Source of the DNA: Ornithinimicrobium sp. F0845
Lineage (GTDB): Bacteria > Actinomycetota > Actinomycetes > Actinomycetales > Dermatophilaceae
NCBI RefSeq assembly: GCF_023015765.1
Contig: NZ_JALKAL010000003.1
Location: 124,001 to 188,000 of the forward strand
Length of the DNA stretch: 64,000 nucleotides
Direction of reading: 5' to 3'
The translations under genes and the position numbers were made by a program. Positions 34,556 to 42,595 of the stretch are shown one piece after another; positions within the stretch are counted from its first letter, which is position 1; the number at the start of each line of letters is the position of its first letter. The notes beneath the pieces were generated by a model. It did no database searches. It worked only from the letters and a program-made list of their open reading frames with translations, and was not told the DNA's origin.

Positions 34556-34579
34556 AAACCTGAATCACCTTTCAGGTTT
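34556..34579 (+). promoter_or_regulatory. Inverted repeat, likely operator
   Basis: AAACCTGAA (34556-34564), a 6-nt spacer and TTCAGGTTT (34571-34579) form a perfect 9-bp palindrome at the expected transcription start. GTTTCG/CGAAAC (34547-34559) overlaps it, so the two hairpins are mutually exclusive. The TetR in the operon is the obvious candidate binder. Inference from position and symmetry. Confidence 0.6.
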
Positions 34580-34604
34580 GGAGAGTCACACAAAGGAGTG
34601 CTCG

Positions 34605-35858
34605 ATGTCCCGCAAGTCCCTCATGGCCCTGTCGGTGGCCGCGGTCCTGGCGCTGGCAGCGTGCGCCCCGTCCGCCTCCGACGACGACAACGGCAACAAC
34701 GACGACGAAACCACCCCCGGCGGCGGCGCGACCGACGACAGCGCGGCCACGGCGGAGGACGCCGGCGGCGGCGAGCCGTTCAAGGTCGGCATCATCTACT
34801 CGGAGACCGGTCCGCTGGCGGCCTACGGTGAGCAGTACAAGGCCGGTCTGGAGGCCGGCATCGACTACGCCACCGACGGCAGCGGCGCCATCGACGGTCG
34901 CGAGATCGAGATCACCTACCGCGACGACACCGGTGTCCCGGACACCGCCGTGGCCGCGGCCAAGGACCTCATCGGCCAGGACTACAAGATCCTGGGCGGC
35001 ACCATCGTCTCCGGCATCGCGGTCGCGATGGCCGAGCAGGCCGAGCAGAACGAGATCCTCTACATCTCCGGGCCGGCCGCCGTCGACGCCCTGACCGGTG
35101 TCAACGACTACACCTTCCGCTCCGGCCGGCAGAGCCTGCAGGACGTCGCCACCGCCGGCGCGTTCCTGGACGGCGAGGGCCAGAAGGTCGTCGTCTTCGC
35201 GCAGGACAACGCGTTCGGGCAGGGCAACCTGGCCGCCGTCGAGGCGGTCCTCGGCGGCGAGGGTGCCGAGGTCTCCAGCGTGCTGGTGCCCGAGGACGCC
35301 ACCGAGTTCACCCCCTTCGCCGCGCAGCTGAAGGAGGCGCAGCCGGACATGATCTTCGTGGCCTGGGCCGGCGCCACCTCCGCCAACATGTGGCAGTCGC
35401 TGGAGCAGCAGGAGGTCTTCGACGTCGCCCCGGTCGTCACCGGTCTGGGTGACTCGGTCACCTTCGACGCCTACGGCCCGGTCGCCGAGAACATCAGCTT
35501 CCTCAACCACTACTTCCCGGGCGCGCCGGACAACGAGATCAACGACGCGATGGTCGAGGCCATCGAGGCGGCCGGCAGCACGCCGGACCTGTTCAGCCCC
35601 GACGGCTTCGTCGCCGGCCAGATGATCGTCCACGCGCTCACCGAGGGTGAGAACGACGTCAACGCGATGATCGACGCGCTCGAGGGCTGGGAGTTCCAGG
35701 GCCCGAAGGGTGACTACACCATCCGCGAGAGCGACCACGCCCTCATCCAGGACATGTACACCGCCAAGCTGGTCGCCGACGGTGACTCCTGGAAGCCCGA
35801 GCTCCTCTCGGTCGTGCCGGGCGCGGACGTCGCACCGCCGGAGGCGTCCGGCAAGTGA
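34605..35858 (+). CDS. Branched-chain-type ABC transporter substrate-binding lipoprotein
   Basis: A 417-aa protein with a lipoprotein signal (LALAAC at ~15-20), a long Asp/Asn/Gly-rich linker to residue ~60, and a Leu/Ile/Val-binding-protein (Peripla_BP_6) fold (FKVGIIYSETGPLAAYGEQ, FVAWAGATSANMW). It would capture the substrate outside the cell for the LivGFHM-type importer that follows. ATG with AAAGGAG 6 nt upstream. The operon context points to a carboxylic acid rather than an amino acid (inference). Confidence 0.88.
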   Translation: MSRKSLMALSVAAVLALAACAPSASDDDNGNNDDETTPGGGATDDSAATAEDAGGGEPFKVGIIYSETGPLAAYGEQYKAGLEAGIDYATDGSGAIDGREIEITYRDDTGVPDTAVAAAKDLIGQDYKILGGTIVSGIAVAMAEQAEQNEILYISGPAAVDALTGVNDYTFRSGRQSLQDVATAGAFLDGEGQKVVVFAQDNAFGQGNLAAVEAVLGGEGAEVSSVLVPEDATEFTPFAAQLKEAQPDMIFVAWAGATSANMWQSLEQQEVFDVAPVVTGLGDSVTFDAYGPVAENISFLNHYFPGAPDNEINDAMVEAIEAAGSTPDLFSPDGFVAGQMIVHALTEGENDVNAMIDALEGWEFQGPKGDYTIRESDHALIQDMYTAKLVADGDSWKPELLSVVPGADVAPPEASGK

Positions 35859-36646
35859 CGGCCCCCCAGCCCACCAGCGCGGGAGCGGCCACCGCCGCTC
35901 CCGCGCTGGAGGTCCGGGACCTGTCCCTGCGCATCGGCGGGGCGCAGATCCTGGAAGACATCAGCTTCACCGTGCCGACCGGTCAGATCGTCGGCGTCAT
36001 CGGTCCCAACGGGGCCGGCAAGACGACGCTGTTCAACCTGGTCTCCGGCGTGATGACACCGACCAGCGGGACCGTGCTGCTGGACGGCCGTGACGTCACC
36101 GGACGCTCGGTCACCCAGCGTGCCGTCGCCGGGCTCGGCCGGACCTTCCAGACGTCCTCGATCTTCCCCGCCCTCTCGGTCGAGGAGAACGTCCGCCTGG
36201 CTGCCCAGGTCGCCGAGGGCCGCGCGCTGTCGCTGCTCACGTTCCCCCGCCGGAACGACCGCGCCAGCAGCCGCGCCCGCGACCTGCTCGGCGAGGTGGG
36301 CCTGGCCCACCGTGGAGCGCACCGGGCCGGTGACCTGCCGCACGGCGACAAGCGCAAGCTGGAGATCGCGATGCTGCTGGCGACCAACCCCTCGGTCGTC
36401 CTCCTCGACGAGCCGATGGCCGGCGTGGCCTCCGGCGACGTCGCCGGGCTGACCGAGGTGATCCGCAGCCTGCACACCGACCACGGGTGCACCGTGCTGA
36501 TGGTCGAGCACCACATGGAGGTCCTGCTCGGCCTCGTCGAGCGCGTCGCCGTGCTCCACTTCGGGCACCTGCTCGCCCTGGACACCCCGGAGGCGGTCAT
36601 GGCCGACCCCACCGTCCAGAGCGCCTACCTGGGAGAGTCAGTATGA
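35855..36646 (+). CDS. Branched-chain-type ABC transporter ATPase (LivG-like)
   Basis: A 263-aa ATPase with Walker A GPNGAGKTT, a LivG-type Q-loop (GRTFQTSSIF), a degenerate signature (LPHGDKRKLEIAML) and Walker B VVLLDEPMAG. Its GTG overlaps the stop of the binding protein gene by 4 nt. It pairs with the LivF-like ATPase to power import. Confidence 0.9.
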   Translation: MTAPQPTSAGAATAAPALEVRDLSLRIGGAQILEDISFTVPTGQIVGVIGPNGAGKTTLFNLVSGVMTPTSGTVLLDGRDVTGRSVTQRAVAGLGRTFQTSSIFPALSVEENVRLAAQVAEGRALSLLTFPRRNDRASSRARDLLGEVGLAHRGAHRAGDLPHGDKRKLEIAMLLATNPSVVLLDEPMAGVASGDVAGLTEVIRSLHTDHGCTVLMVEHHMEVLLGLVERVAVLHFGHLLALDTPEAVMADPTVQSAYLGESV

Positions 36647-37404
36647 CGTCCGCCACCCGGCCTGACCCCGTCACCACCGAGACGGTCACCGACGCGGTCC
36701 TGTCCGTGCGCGGGCTGCAGGCCCACGTCGCCGGGCAGCAGGTCGTCGAGCACGTCGACCTCGACGTCGCCGCGGCCGGTGTCACCGCGCTGCTGGGCCG
36801 CAACGGGGTCGGCAAGACCTCCACGATCAAGGCGATCATGGGCCTGATCAGCCGGTCCGGCACGGTCACCCTCGACGGTCAGGACATCGCCTCGCTGCCG
36901 ACCCACAAGGTGGCCCAGCTCGGCGTCGGCTACGTGCCCGAGGACCGCGAGGTCTTCTCGGGCCTGACCGTCAGCGAGAACCTGCGCATCGCCGAGCGTC
37001 CCGGGCACGACCACCGCTACGGCCTGGTCTACGAGCTCTTCCCCGAGCTCAAGGAGCGGGCCGGCCAGGCCGCCGGCACCCTGTCCGGCGGTCAGCAGCA
37101 GATGGTCTCCCTGGCCCGCGCGCTGCTCAACGACAACCGGGTGCTGCTCGTCGACGAGCCCACCAAGGGCCTGGCCCCCCGGCTCGTGCAGGAGGTCGGC
37201 AAGGTGCTGGCCCGCGCCGCCGAGGCCGTGCCCGTGCTCCTCGTCGAGCAGAACCTCCAGGTGGTGCGCGAGCTGGCGCACCACGCCGTCGTCCTCACCG
37301 GCGGGCGCAGCGTCCACCACGGACCCGCCGCCGAGTTCCTTAACGACCCCGAGGCCACGCAGCGCCTGCTGGGCGTGCACACCGGTGCGGAGGGAGCTGC
37401 ATGA
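36643..37404 (+). CDS. Branched-chain-type ABC transporter ATPase (LivF-like)
   Basis: A 253-aa ATPase with GRNGVGKTS (Walker A), GYVPEDREVF (LivF-type Q-loop), LSGGQQQMVSLARAL (signature) and VLLVDEPTKGL (Walker B). The ATG overlaps the stop of the LivG-like gene, and its own stop overlaps the LivH-like start, which fits balanced synthesis of the complex. Confidence 0.9.
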   Translation: MTSATRPDPVTTETVTDAVLSVRGLQAHVAGQQVVEHVDLDVAAAGVTALLGRNGVGKTSTIKAIMGLISRSGTVTLDGQDIASLPTHKVAQLGVGYVPEDREVFSGLTVSENLRIAERPGHDHRYGLVYELFPELKERAGQAAGTLSGGQQQMVSLARALLNDNRVLLVDEPTKGLAPRLVQEVGKVLARAAEAVPVLLVEQNLQVVRELAHHAVVLTGGRSVHHGPAAEFLNDPEATQRLLGVHTGAEGAA

Positions 37405-38276
37405 GCACCGTCATTCTCCTGGCCATCACGGGCGTGGGCCTGGGAGCCATCTACTTCCTGGTCGCCTGCGGGCTGTCCCTGATCTACGGCCTGATGGGCG
37501 TGCTGAACTTCGCCCACGGCGTCTTCCTGGCCTTCGGGGCCTTCCTCGGCTTCGAGATCGCCAACGCGATGGGCGCCACCACCTGGGCTGGCTTCGCGGT
37601 GTCGCTGCTGGTCGGTGCCCTCGCCGGCGCCGTCTTCGCGGCCCTCACCGAGCGCATCCTCGTGCAGCGGCTCTACAACCGGCACATCGAGCAGGTCCTG
37701 GTCACCGTCGGCCTCGCGCTGGCCGCCGTCGCCCTGTTCGACGGCATCTGGGGCACCGACCCGCGGTTCCCCTCCGCGCCGGCCTGGCTCAACGAGACCA
37801 CCAACATCGCCGGGGCCAACGTGCCCAACGACCGGTTCGTCGCGATCCTGGCCGCGGTGGCCGTGCTCGTGGCGATCGTGCTGTTCCTGAAGAAGACGCG
37901 CTACGGCATGATCATCCGCGCCGGCGTCGAGAACCGCTCGATGGTCACCGCCCTGGGCATCGACGTGCGCACCGCGTTCACCCTGGTCTTCACCATCGGC
38001 GGTGCGGCCGCCGGGCTGGGCGGGGTGCTCGCCTCGCACTACTTCGGCTACGTCTCCCCGCTGCTGGGGCAGACCCTACTGATCTTCGCGTTCATCGTCA
38101 CCGTCATCGGTGGCCTCGGCTCGCTGCTGGGTGCCGCGATCGCCTCCGTGCTCGTGGCCCTGCTGCAACAGTTCGCCAACTTCTACCTGTCGGGCACCGG
38201 CGACTTCGCCGTCGTCATCCTGCTCGCCGTGGTGCTGCTCACCCGACCGTCCGGACTCATGGGGAGGAAGGCATGA
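37401..38276 (+). CDS. Branched-chain-type ABC transporter permease (LivH-like)
   Basis: A 291-aa permease with about eight membrane segments and the LivH hallmarks GLSLIYGLMGVLNFAHG near the N-terminus, the cytoplasmic loop KKTRYGMIIRAGVENRSMVTALGI, and VIGGLGSLLGA. It starts with ATGA overlap. Confidence 0.9.
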   Translation: MSTVILLAITGVGLGAIYFLVACGLSLIYGLMGVLNFAHGVFLAFGAFLGFEIANAMGATTWAGFAVSLLVGALAGAVFAALTERILVQRLYNRHIEQVLVTVGLALAAVALFDGIWGTDPRFPSAPAWLNETTNIAGANVPNDRFVAILAAVAVLVAIVLFLKKTRYGMIIRAGVENRSMVTALGIDVRTAFTLVFTIGGAAAGLGGVLASHYFGYVSPLLGQTLLIFAFIVTVIGGLGSLLGAAIASVLVALLQQFANFYLSGTGDFAVVILLAVVLLTRPSGLMGRKA

Positions 38277-39496
38277 CCACCATGAACACCAGGGGCACGG
38301 ACGAGACCAGCGCCGAGAAGTCGGTCGAGAAGAAGGTGGACGAGATGCGCACGGCCGCCCGGCCCCCGCTGGACACCGCCCCCGCCGGCGACCTGAGGTC
38401 GCGCGCTCTCGGGCTCATCGTGCCGCTCGGCCTGGTCGTGCTGATGGCCTGCCTGCCGCTGCTCAACCTGTCCCTCCCGGGGGTGCTGCCCGGCGCGACC
38501 TACACACCGGGCACGCTGCACATGCTGGCGCTGGCGATGGTGATGGCCGGTGCCGCGCTCTCCTACCACCTGTTGTTCGGGGTGGCGGGGCTGCTCTCCT
38601 TCGGTCACGCGCTCTACTTCGCGATCGGCGCCTACGGCCTCGGCATCGTCATGGAGCACCTGGAGCTCGGCCTCGTGCCGGCCGCCCTCCTGATCGTGGT
38701 GGCAGCCGTCGTGCTGTCCACGCTGCTCGGCGCGATCTCGTTGCAGGTCACCGGCATCCCCTTCGCCATGGTCACCCTCGCCTTCGCCCAGGCCGGCTTC
38801 GTGCTGGTCCGCAAGGACCCCGGTCGCCTGACCGGCGGCGAGGAGGGCCTGCGGCTGCCCACCGACTACGTGCCGGACTGGCTGGTCGGGGTCGCCGACA
38901 CCCGCAACCTCTACTGGCTCGCGCTGGCCGGGCTCGTGCTGGCGTTCGTCGTCGTCACCTGGGTGCAGCGCAGCCGCGCCGGCCACGTCGCCGAGGCGGT
39001 CCGGGAGAACGAGCTGCGCGTCCAGGTGCTGGGCATGCGCCCGTTCCTGGTCAAGCTGGCGATCTTCGTGGCAGCCTCCGTCATCGCGGCCGCCATGGGC
39101 ATGGTCCACCTGCTGCTGAACTCCGGCGCCGTGCCGCACATCACCAGCGCCGAGTTCACCATCTCGCTGCTGCTGATGGTCGTCCTCGGCGGCGTCGGCT
39201 CCCGCTGGGGCGCGCTCGTGGGCGCGTTCGTCTACGTGATCCTCAGCCAGCGCCTGGCGGTCCTGGCCCAGCTGCCCGCCATCGAGAACCTGCCGGCCGT
39301 GCTGCGGATCCCGCTGTCCGAGCCGATGTTCATCCTCGGCACCATCTTCGTGCTCGTGGTCATGTTCCTGCCCGGCGGTCTGGCCGGGCTGGGTCTGCGG
39401 GTGCGGGCCCTCTTCTCGCGGCGCTCCGCAGCGGACCTCGACGAGCAGGCACGCACCCCCGAGGCCCTGGTGCAGGAGGATGATCAGCAGCGATGA
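38273..39496 (+). CDS. Branched-chain-type ABC transporter permease (LivM-like)
   Basis: A 407-aa permease. The first ~45 residues are a charged cytoplasmic extension (AEKSVEKKVDEMR), longer than usual. The rest has about ten membrane segments with LLFGVAGLLSFGHALYFAIGAY and the loop AEAVRENELRVQVLGM typical of LivM. The C-terminal ~30 residues are acidic. It overlaps both neighbours by 4 nt. Confidence 0.9.
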   Translation: MTTMNTRGTDETSAEKSVEKKVDEMRTAARPPLDTAPAGDLRSRALGLIVPLGLVVLMACLPLLNLSLPGVLPGATYTPGTLHMLALAMVMAGAALSYHLLFGVAGLLSFGHALYFAIGAYGLGIVMEHLELGLVPAALLIVVAAVVLSTLLGAISLQVTGIPFAMVTLAFAQAGFVLVRKDPGRLTGGEEGLRLPTDYVPDWLVGVADTRNLYWLALAGLVLAFVVVTWVQRSRAGHVAEAVRENELRVQVLGMRPFLVKLAIFVAASVIAAAMGMVHLLLNSGAVPHITSAEFTISLLLMVVLGGVGSRWGALVGAFVYVILSQRLAVLAQLPAIENLPAVLRIPLSEPMFILGTIFVLVVMFLPGGLAGLGLRVRALFSRRSAADLDEQARTPEALVQEDDQQR

Positions 39497-41181
39497 CGCC
39501 TCACCAGACCACCACCCACGGCGCCCCGGGACCGCACACCCTGGGGCGCTGGCCCGCCGACCGCGCCCGGCTCCGCCCGGGCCGGGCCGCGATCGTGGAC
39601 CGCGGGGTGGAGCTGACCTACCGCGACCTGGACGAGCGCTCCCGGGCGCTCGCCCAGGCGTGGCGACGTGCCGGCTACCGGCGCGGCGACCGGGTCGCGA
39701 CGCTGGTGGGCAACAGCGCGGAGCACGTGATCGCCTTCTTCTCCTGCGCCCGCGAGGGCCTGGTGCTGGTGCCGCTGTCGTGGCGGCTGACCGCCACCGA
39801 GCTCGCCGACCAGCTCACCCAGGCGGACCCGGCGGTCCTGCTCATCGAGGACGAGACCGAGACCCTGGCCCGCGGCGCCCTGTCGCGCACCGCCGCCCCC
39901 GTCCCCACGGCATACGTCGGTCAGGTCGGTGTGGAGGCCCCCGCCCCCACGCCCTGGCACAGCGGGCACGACCCCGCGCAGTATGCCGAGGGCCGGCTCC
40001 CCGCCGCGGCCGCCGGTCGGGCGGGGCTCCCGCTGGGCGAGGCGGGACCGGTGCAGGACGACGACCCGCTGCTCATGGTCTTCACCTCCGGCAGCTCGGC
40101 CCGGCCCAAGGCGGCGGTGCTCACCCACGCCTCGTGCTTCTGGACCAACCTCTCGCTCTCGCGCACCCTGGAGCTGGACGAGACCGACGTGGTGCTCAGC
40201 GTGCTGCCGCAGTTCCACGTCGGCGGCTGGAACATCCAGCCCCTCCTGGCCTGGTGGATGGGGGCCACGGTCGTGCTCGAGCGGTCCTTCGACCCCGGCC
40301 GTGCCCTCTGCCTGATCGCCGAGCACAAGGTCTCCACGATGATGGGCGTCCCGACGCACTACGCGCGGTTGGCCGAGCACCCGCACTTCGCGCGGACCGA
40401 CCTCAGCTCGTTGCGCAGCGCCGTCGTCGGGGGAGCCCCCATGCCCGCCCCGCTGCTGCGGATCTTCCACGAGCACGGGGTCGCGCTCACCCAGGGCTAC
40501 GGTCTGACCGAGGCGGGCCCCAACGTGCTGTGCGTGCCGCCGCGCGAGGCGATGGAGCGGCTCGGCTGGGCCGGTGTGCCCTACCCCCACGTCGAGGTCC
40601 AGCTCGCGGACCCGGCGACCGGCGAGCACCTGGACGGTCCGGCCACCGGCGAGCTGCTGGTCCGAGGGCCCGGGATGTTCGCCGGCTACTTCCGGGACGA
40701 GGCGGCGACGCGCGCGATCTGGCGGGACGGCTGGCTGGCCACCGGTGACGTGGCGACCCGGGACGAGGCGGGCTACCTGCGGATCGTCGACCGGCTGCGC
40801 AACATCTTCATCACCGGCGGTGAGAACGTCGCCCCGGCCGAGGTCGAGGCCGCCCTGCGCACCCACCCGGCCGTGGAGGACGTGGTGGTCGTCGGCGTGC
40901 CGGACGAGCGCTGGGGCGAGCGCGGCGTCGCCCTGGTGGTGAGGCGCCCCGGCGTGGTAACCGACGCGGCCGAGCTGACCGAGCACTGCCGGGAGCGCCT
41001 GGCCGCCTTCAAGGTGCCGACCGCCGTGCACTTCGTCAGCCAGCTGCCCTACGCAGCGCTCGGCAAGGTGGCCCGTCAGGAGGCGCTCGAGCGCGCCCTG
41101 CGGGCCGAGGAGACGGTGACCACCGACGGCCCGGGAGCCGCGGACCACGGTGCGCACACGACATACGGAGGACGCTCATGA
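39493..41181 (+). CDS. AMP-dependent acyl-CoA synthetase
   Basis: A 562-aa member of the ANL superfamily. The phosphate-binding loop is FTSGSSARPKAAVLTH, followed by YGLTEAGPNV, the hinge GYLRIVDRLRN (motif GDxxxxD..GYL..DR) and the catalytic Lys in ALGKVARQ. It activates a carboxylic acid to the CoA ester with ATP. With 3-hydroxybutyrate dehydrogenase in the same operon, acetoacetate or a 3-hydroxyacid is a sensible substrate, but sequence alone does not settle this. ATGA overlap with the preceding gene. Confidence 0.88.
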   Translation: MTPHQTTTHGAPGPHTLGRWPADRARLRPGRAAIVDRGVELTYRDLDERSRALAQAWRRAGYRRGDRVATLVGNSAEHVIAFFSCAREGLVLVPLSWRLTATELADQLTQADPAVLLIEDETETLARGALSRTAAPVPTAYVGQVGVEAPAPTPWHSGHDPAQYAEGRLPAAAAGRAGLPLGEAGPVQDDDPLLMVFTSGSSARPKAAVLTHASCFWTNLSLSRTLELDETDVVLSVLPQFHVGGWNIQPLLAWWMGATVVLERSFDPGRALCLIAEHKVSTMMGVPTHYARLAEHPHFARTDLSSLRSAVVGGAPMPAPLLRIFHEHGVALTQGYGLTEAGPNVLCVPPREAMERLGWAGVPYPHVEVQLADPATGEHLDGPATGELLVRGPGMFAGYFRDEAATRAIWRDGWLATGDVATRDEAGYLRIVDRLRNIFITGGENVAPAEVEAALRTHPAVEDVVVVGVPDERWGERGVALVVRRPGVVTDAAELTEHCRERLAAFKVPTAVHFVSQLPYAALGKVARQEALERALRAEETVTTDGPGAADHGAHTTYGGRS

Positions 41182-41864
41182 GGACTGGGGGAGTGGCGCA
41201 GCCCGTGGACCGGACCGCCCGCACACCGCGTGGTGCCCGCACCCGCGCCAAGCTGCTGGAGGCCGCCGAGCACGTGTTCGCCACGGTCGGCTACCCCGAG
41301 GCGTCGATCGTCAAGATCACCGAGGAGGCCGGGGTCGCCCTCGGCACCTTCTACACCCACTTCGAGGGCAAGAAGGAGATCTTCGACGAGGTCGTGGACG
41401 ACCTCTCGCACCGTGTGCGGATGGCGATGAGCGAGGCCTCGGCGGGCGTTTCTGACCGGATCGAGGCCGAGCGCGCGGGCTTCCGGGCCTTCTTCGCCTT
41501 CACCGCCGAGCACCCCGCGCTCTACCGCATCATCCGGCAGGCCGAGTTCGTCTCGCCCGAGGCGATGCGCCGGCACTACGACAACATCGTCGACGGCTAC
41601 GCCACCGGGCTCGCGGCGGCGCGGGAACGCGGCGAGATCCGCGACGTGGACCCGGTCGTCGCCGCCTGGGCCCTGATGGGTGCCGGTGAGCTGATCGGCA
41701 TGCGGTGGGTGCTGTGGGAGGACGCGGAGGGGATCCCCGCGCCGGTCTACGAGGGTCTGATGGACGTGATCCAGGGGGCCCTGGCGCCGACCGCACAAAA
41801 CCTCCCCAAAAATGCGCGGGGGGCGGACAAAACCTCCCCAAGAATGGAAGGGACCCAGGCATGA
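41178..41864 (+). CDS. TetR-family transcriptional regulator
   Basis: A 228-aa regulator. The N-terminal TetR helix-turn-helix spans about residues 20-66 (AAEHVFATVGYPEASIVKITEEAGVALGTFYTHF). A ligand-binding helical domain runs to ~205 (FRAFFAFTAEHPALYRII). The last ~22 residues (after GALAPTA) are not TetR-like: they are encoded by the dimeric 52-bp repeat (QNLPKN...DKTSPRM). It lies within the operon and probably controls it through the 34556-34579 palindrome, responding to the transported acid or its CoA ester. Confidence 0.88.
   Translation: MRTGGVAQPVDRTARTPRGARTRAKLLEAAEHVFATVGYPEASIVKITEEAGVALGTFYTHFEGKKEIFDEVVDDLSHRVRMAMSEASAGVSDRIEAERAGFRAFFAFTAEHPALYRIIRQAEFVSPEAMRRHYDNIVDGYATGLAAARERGEIRDVDPVVAAWALMGAGELIGMRWVLWEDAEGIPAPVYEGLMDVIQGALAPTAQNLPKNARGADKTSPRMEGTQA
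41795..41847 (+). repeat. Dimeric 32-bp-period repeat, copy A (3' end of tetR gene)
   Basis: ACAAAACCTCCCCAAAAATG (41795) and ACAAAACCTCCCCAAGAATG (41827) start 32 bp apart with the spacer CGCGGGGGGCGG. The element is in frame and encodes the C-terminal tail of the TetR. Because 32 is not a multiple of 3, the two units are read in different frames (QNLPKN, then KTSPRM). Confidence 0.88.
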
Positions 41865-42595
41865 CGCGCAAGGCAGTGGTCACCGGCGGGGCCAGCGGCA
41901 TCGGTGCCGCGGTCGCCCGGCAGCTCGCGAAGGACGGTCTGCACGTCGTCGTCGCCGACCGGGATGCACCGGCCGCCGAGGCGCTGGCCGCAGAGATCGG
42001 CGGCGAGGCCTGGAGCATCGACCTGTCCGACACGGCGGCTCTGGAGGACCTGCGGCTGGACTGCGACGTGCTGGTGAACAACGCCGGCATCCAGCGGGTG
42101 GCCCCGATCCACGAGTTCGACCCGGCGGACTTCCGGCTCATCCACCGGCTGATGCTGGAGGCGCCCTTCCTGCTGGTCCGGGCCGCCCTGCCGCACATGT
42201 ACGCCCAGGGCTGGGGGCGCGTCATCAACGTGTCGTCCGCGCACGGGCTGCGCGCCTCGGAGTTCAAGGTCGCCTACGTCTCGGCCAAGCACGGCCTGGA
42301 GGGCCTCTCGAAGGTGACCGCCCTGGAGGGTGCCGCGCACGGGGTGACGTCCAACTGCATCAACCCCGGCTACGTCCGGACACCGTTGGTGGAGAAGCAG
42401 ATCGCCGACCAGGCCGCCACGCACGGGATCCCCGAGGACGAGGTGGTCGAGAAGATCATGCTCACCCGGTCGGCGATCAAGAAGCTCATCGACCCCGAGG
42501 ACGTCGGTGCGCTCGCCAGCTTCCTGGCCAGTGACGCCGCGGCCATGGTGAGCGGCACCTCCTACGCGATGGACGGCGGGTGGACGGCACAGTGA
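41861..42595 (+). CDS. 3-hydroxybutyrate dehydrogenase (SDR family)
   Basis: A 244-aa classical short-chain dehydrogenase. TGGASGIG is at 8-15, followed by NNAGIQ, a Ser in VSSAHGL and YVSAK (Tyr-Lys pair). The stretch GVTSNCINPGYVRTPLVEKQI and the C-terminal DGGWTAQ are characteristic of D-3-hydroxybutyrate dehydrogenases, which interconvert 3-hydroxybutyrate and acetoacetate with NAD+. The ATG overlaps the tetR stop. Confidence 0.88.
   Translation: MTRKAVVTGGASGIGAAVARQLAKDGLHVVVADRDAPAAEALAAEIGGEAWSIDLSDTAALEDLRLDCDVLVNNAGIQRVAPIHEFDPADFRLIHRLMLEAPFLLVRAALPHMYAQGWGRVINVSSAHGLRASEFKVAYVSAKHGLEGLSKVTALEGAAHGVTSNCINPGYVRTPLVEKQIADQAATHGIPEDEVVEKIMLTRSAIKKLIDPEDVGALASFLASDAAAMVSGTSYAMDGGWTAQ

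Noticed and set aside
41178-41864. TetR gene truncated or frameshifted at its 3' end
   Set aside because: The odd C-terminal tail is fully explained by the in-frame repeat. The DNA-binding and ligand domains are complete.
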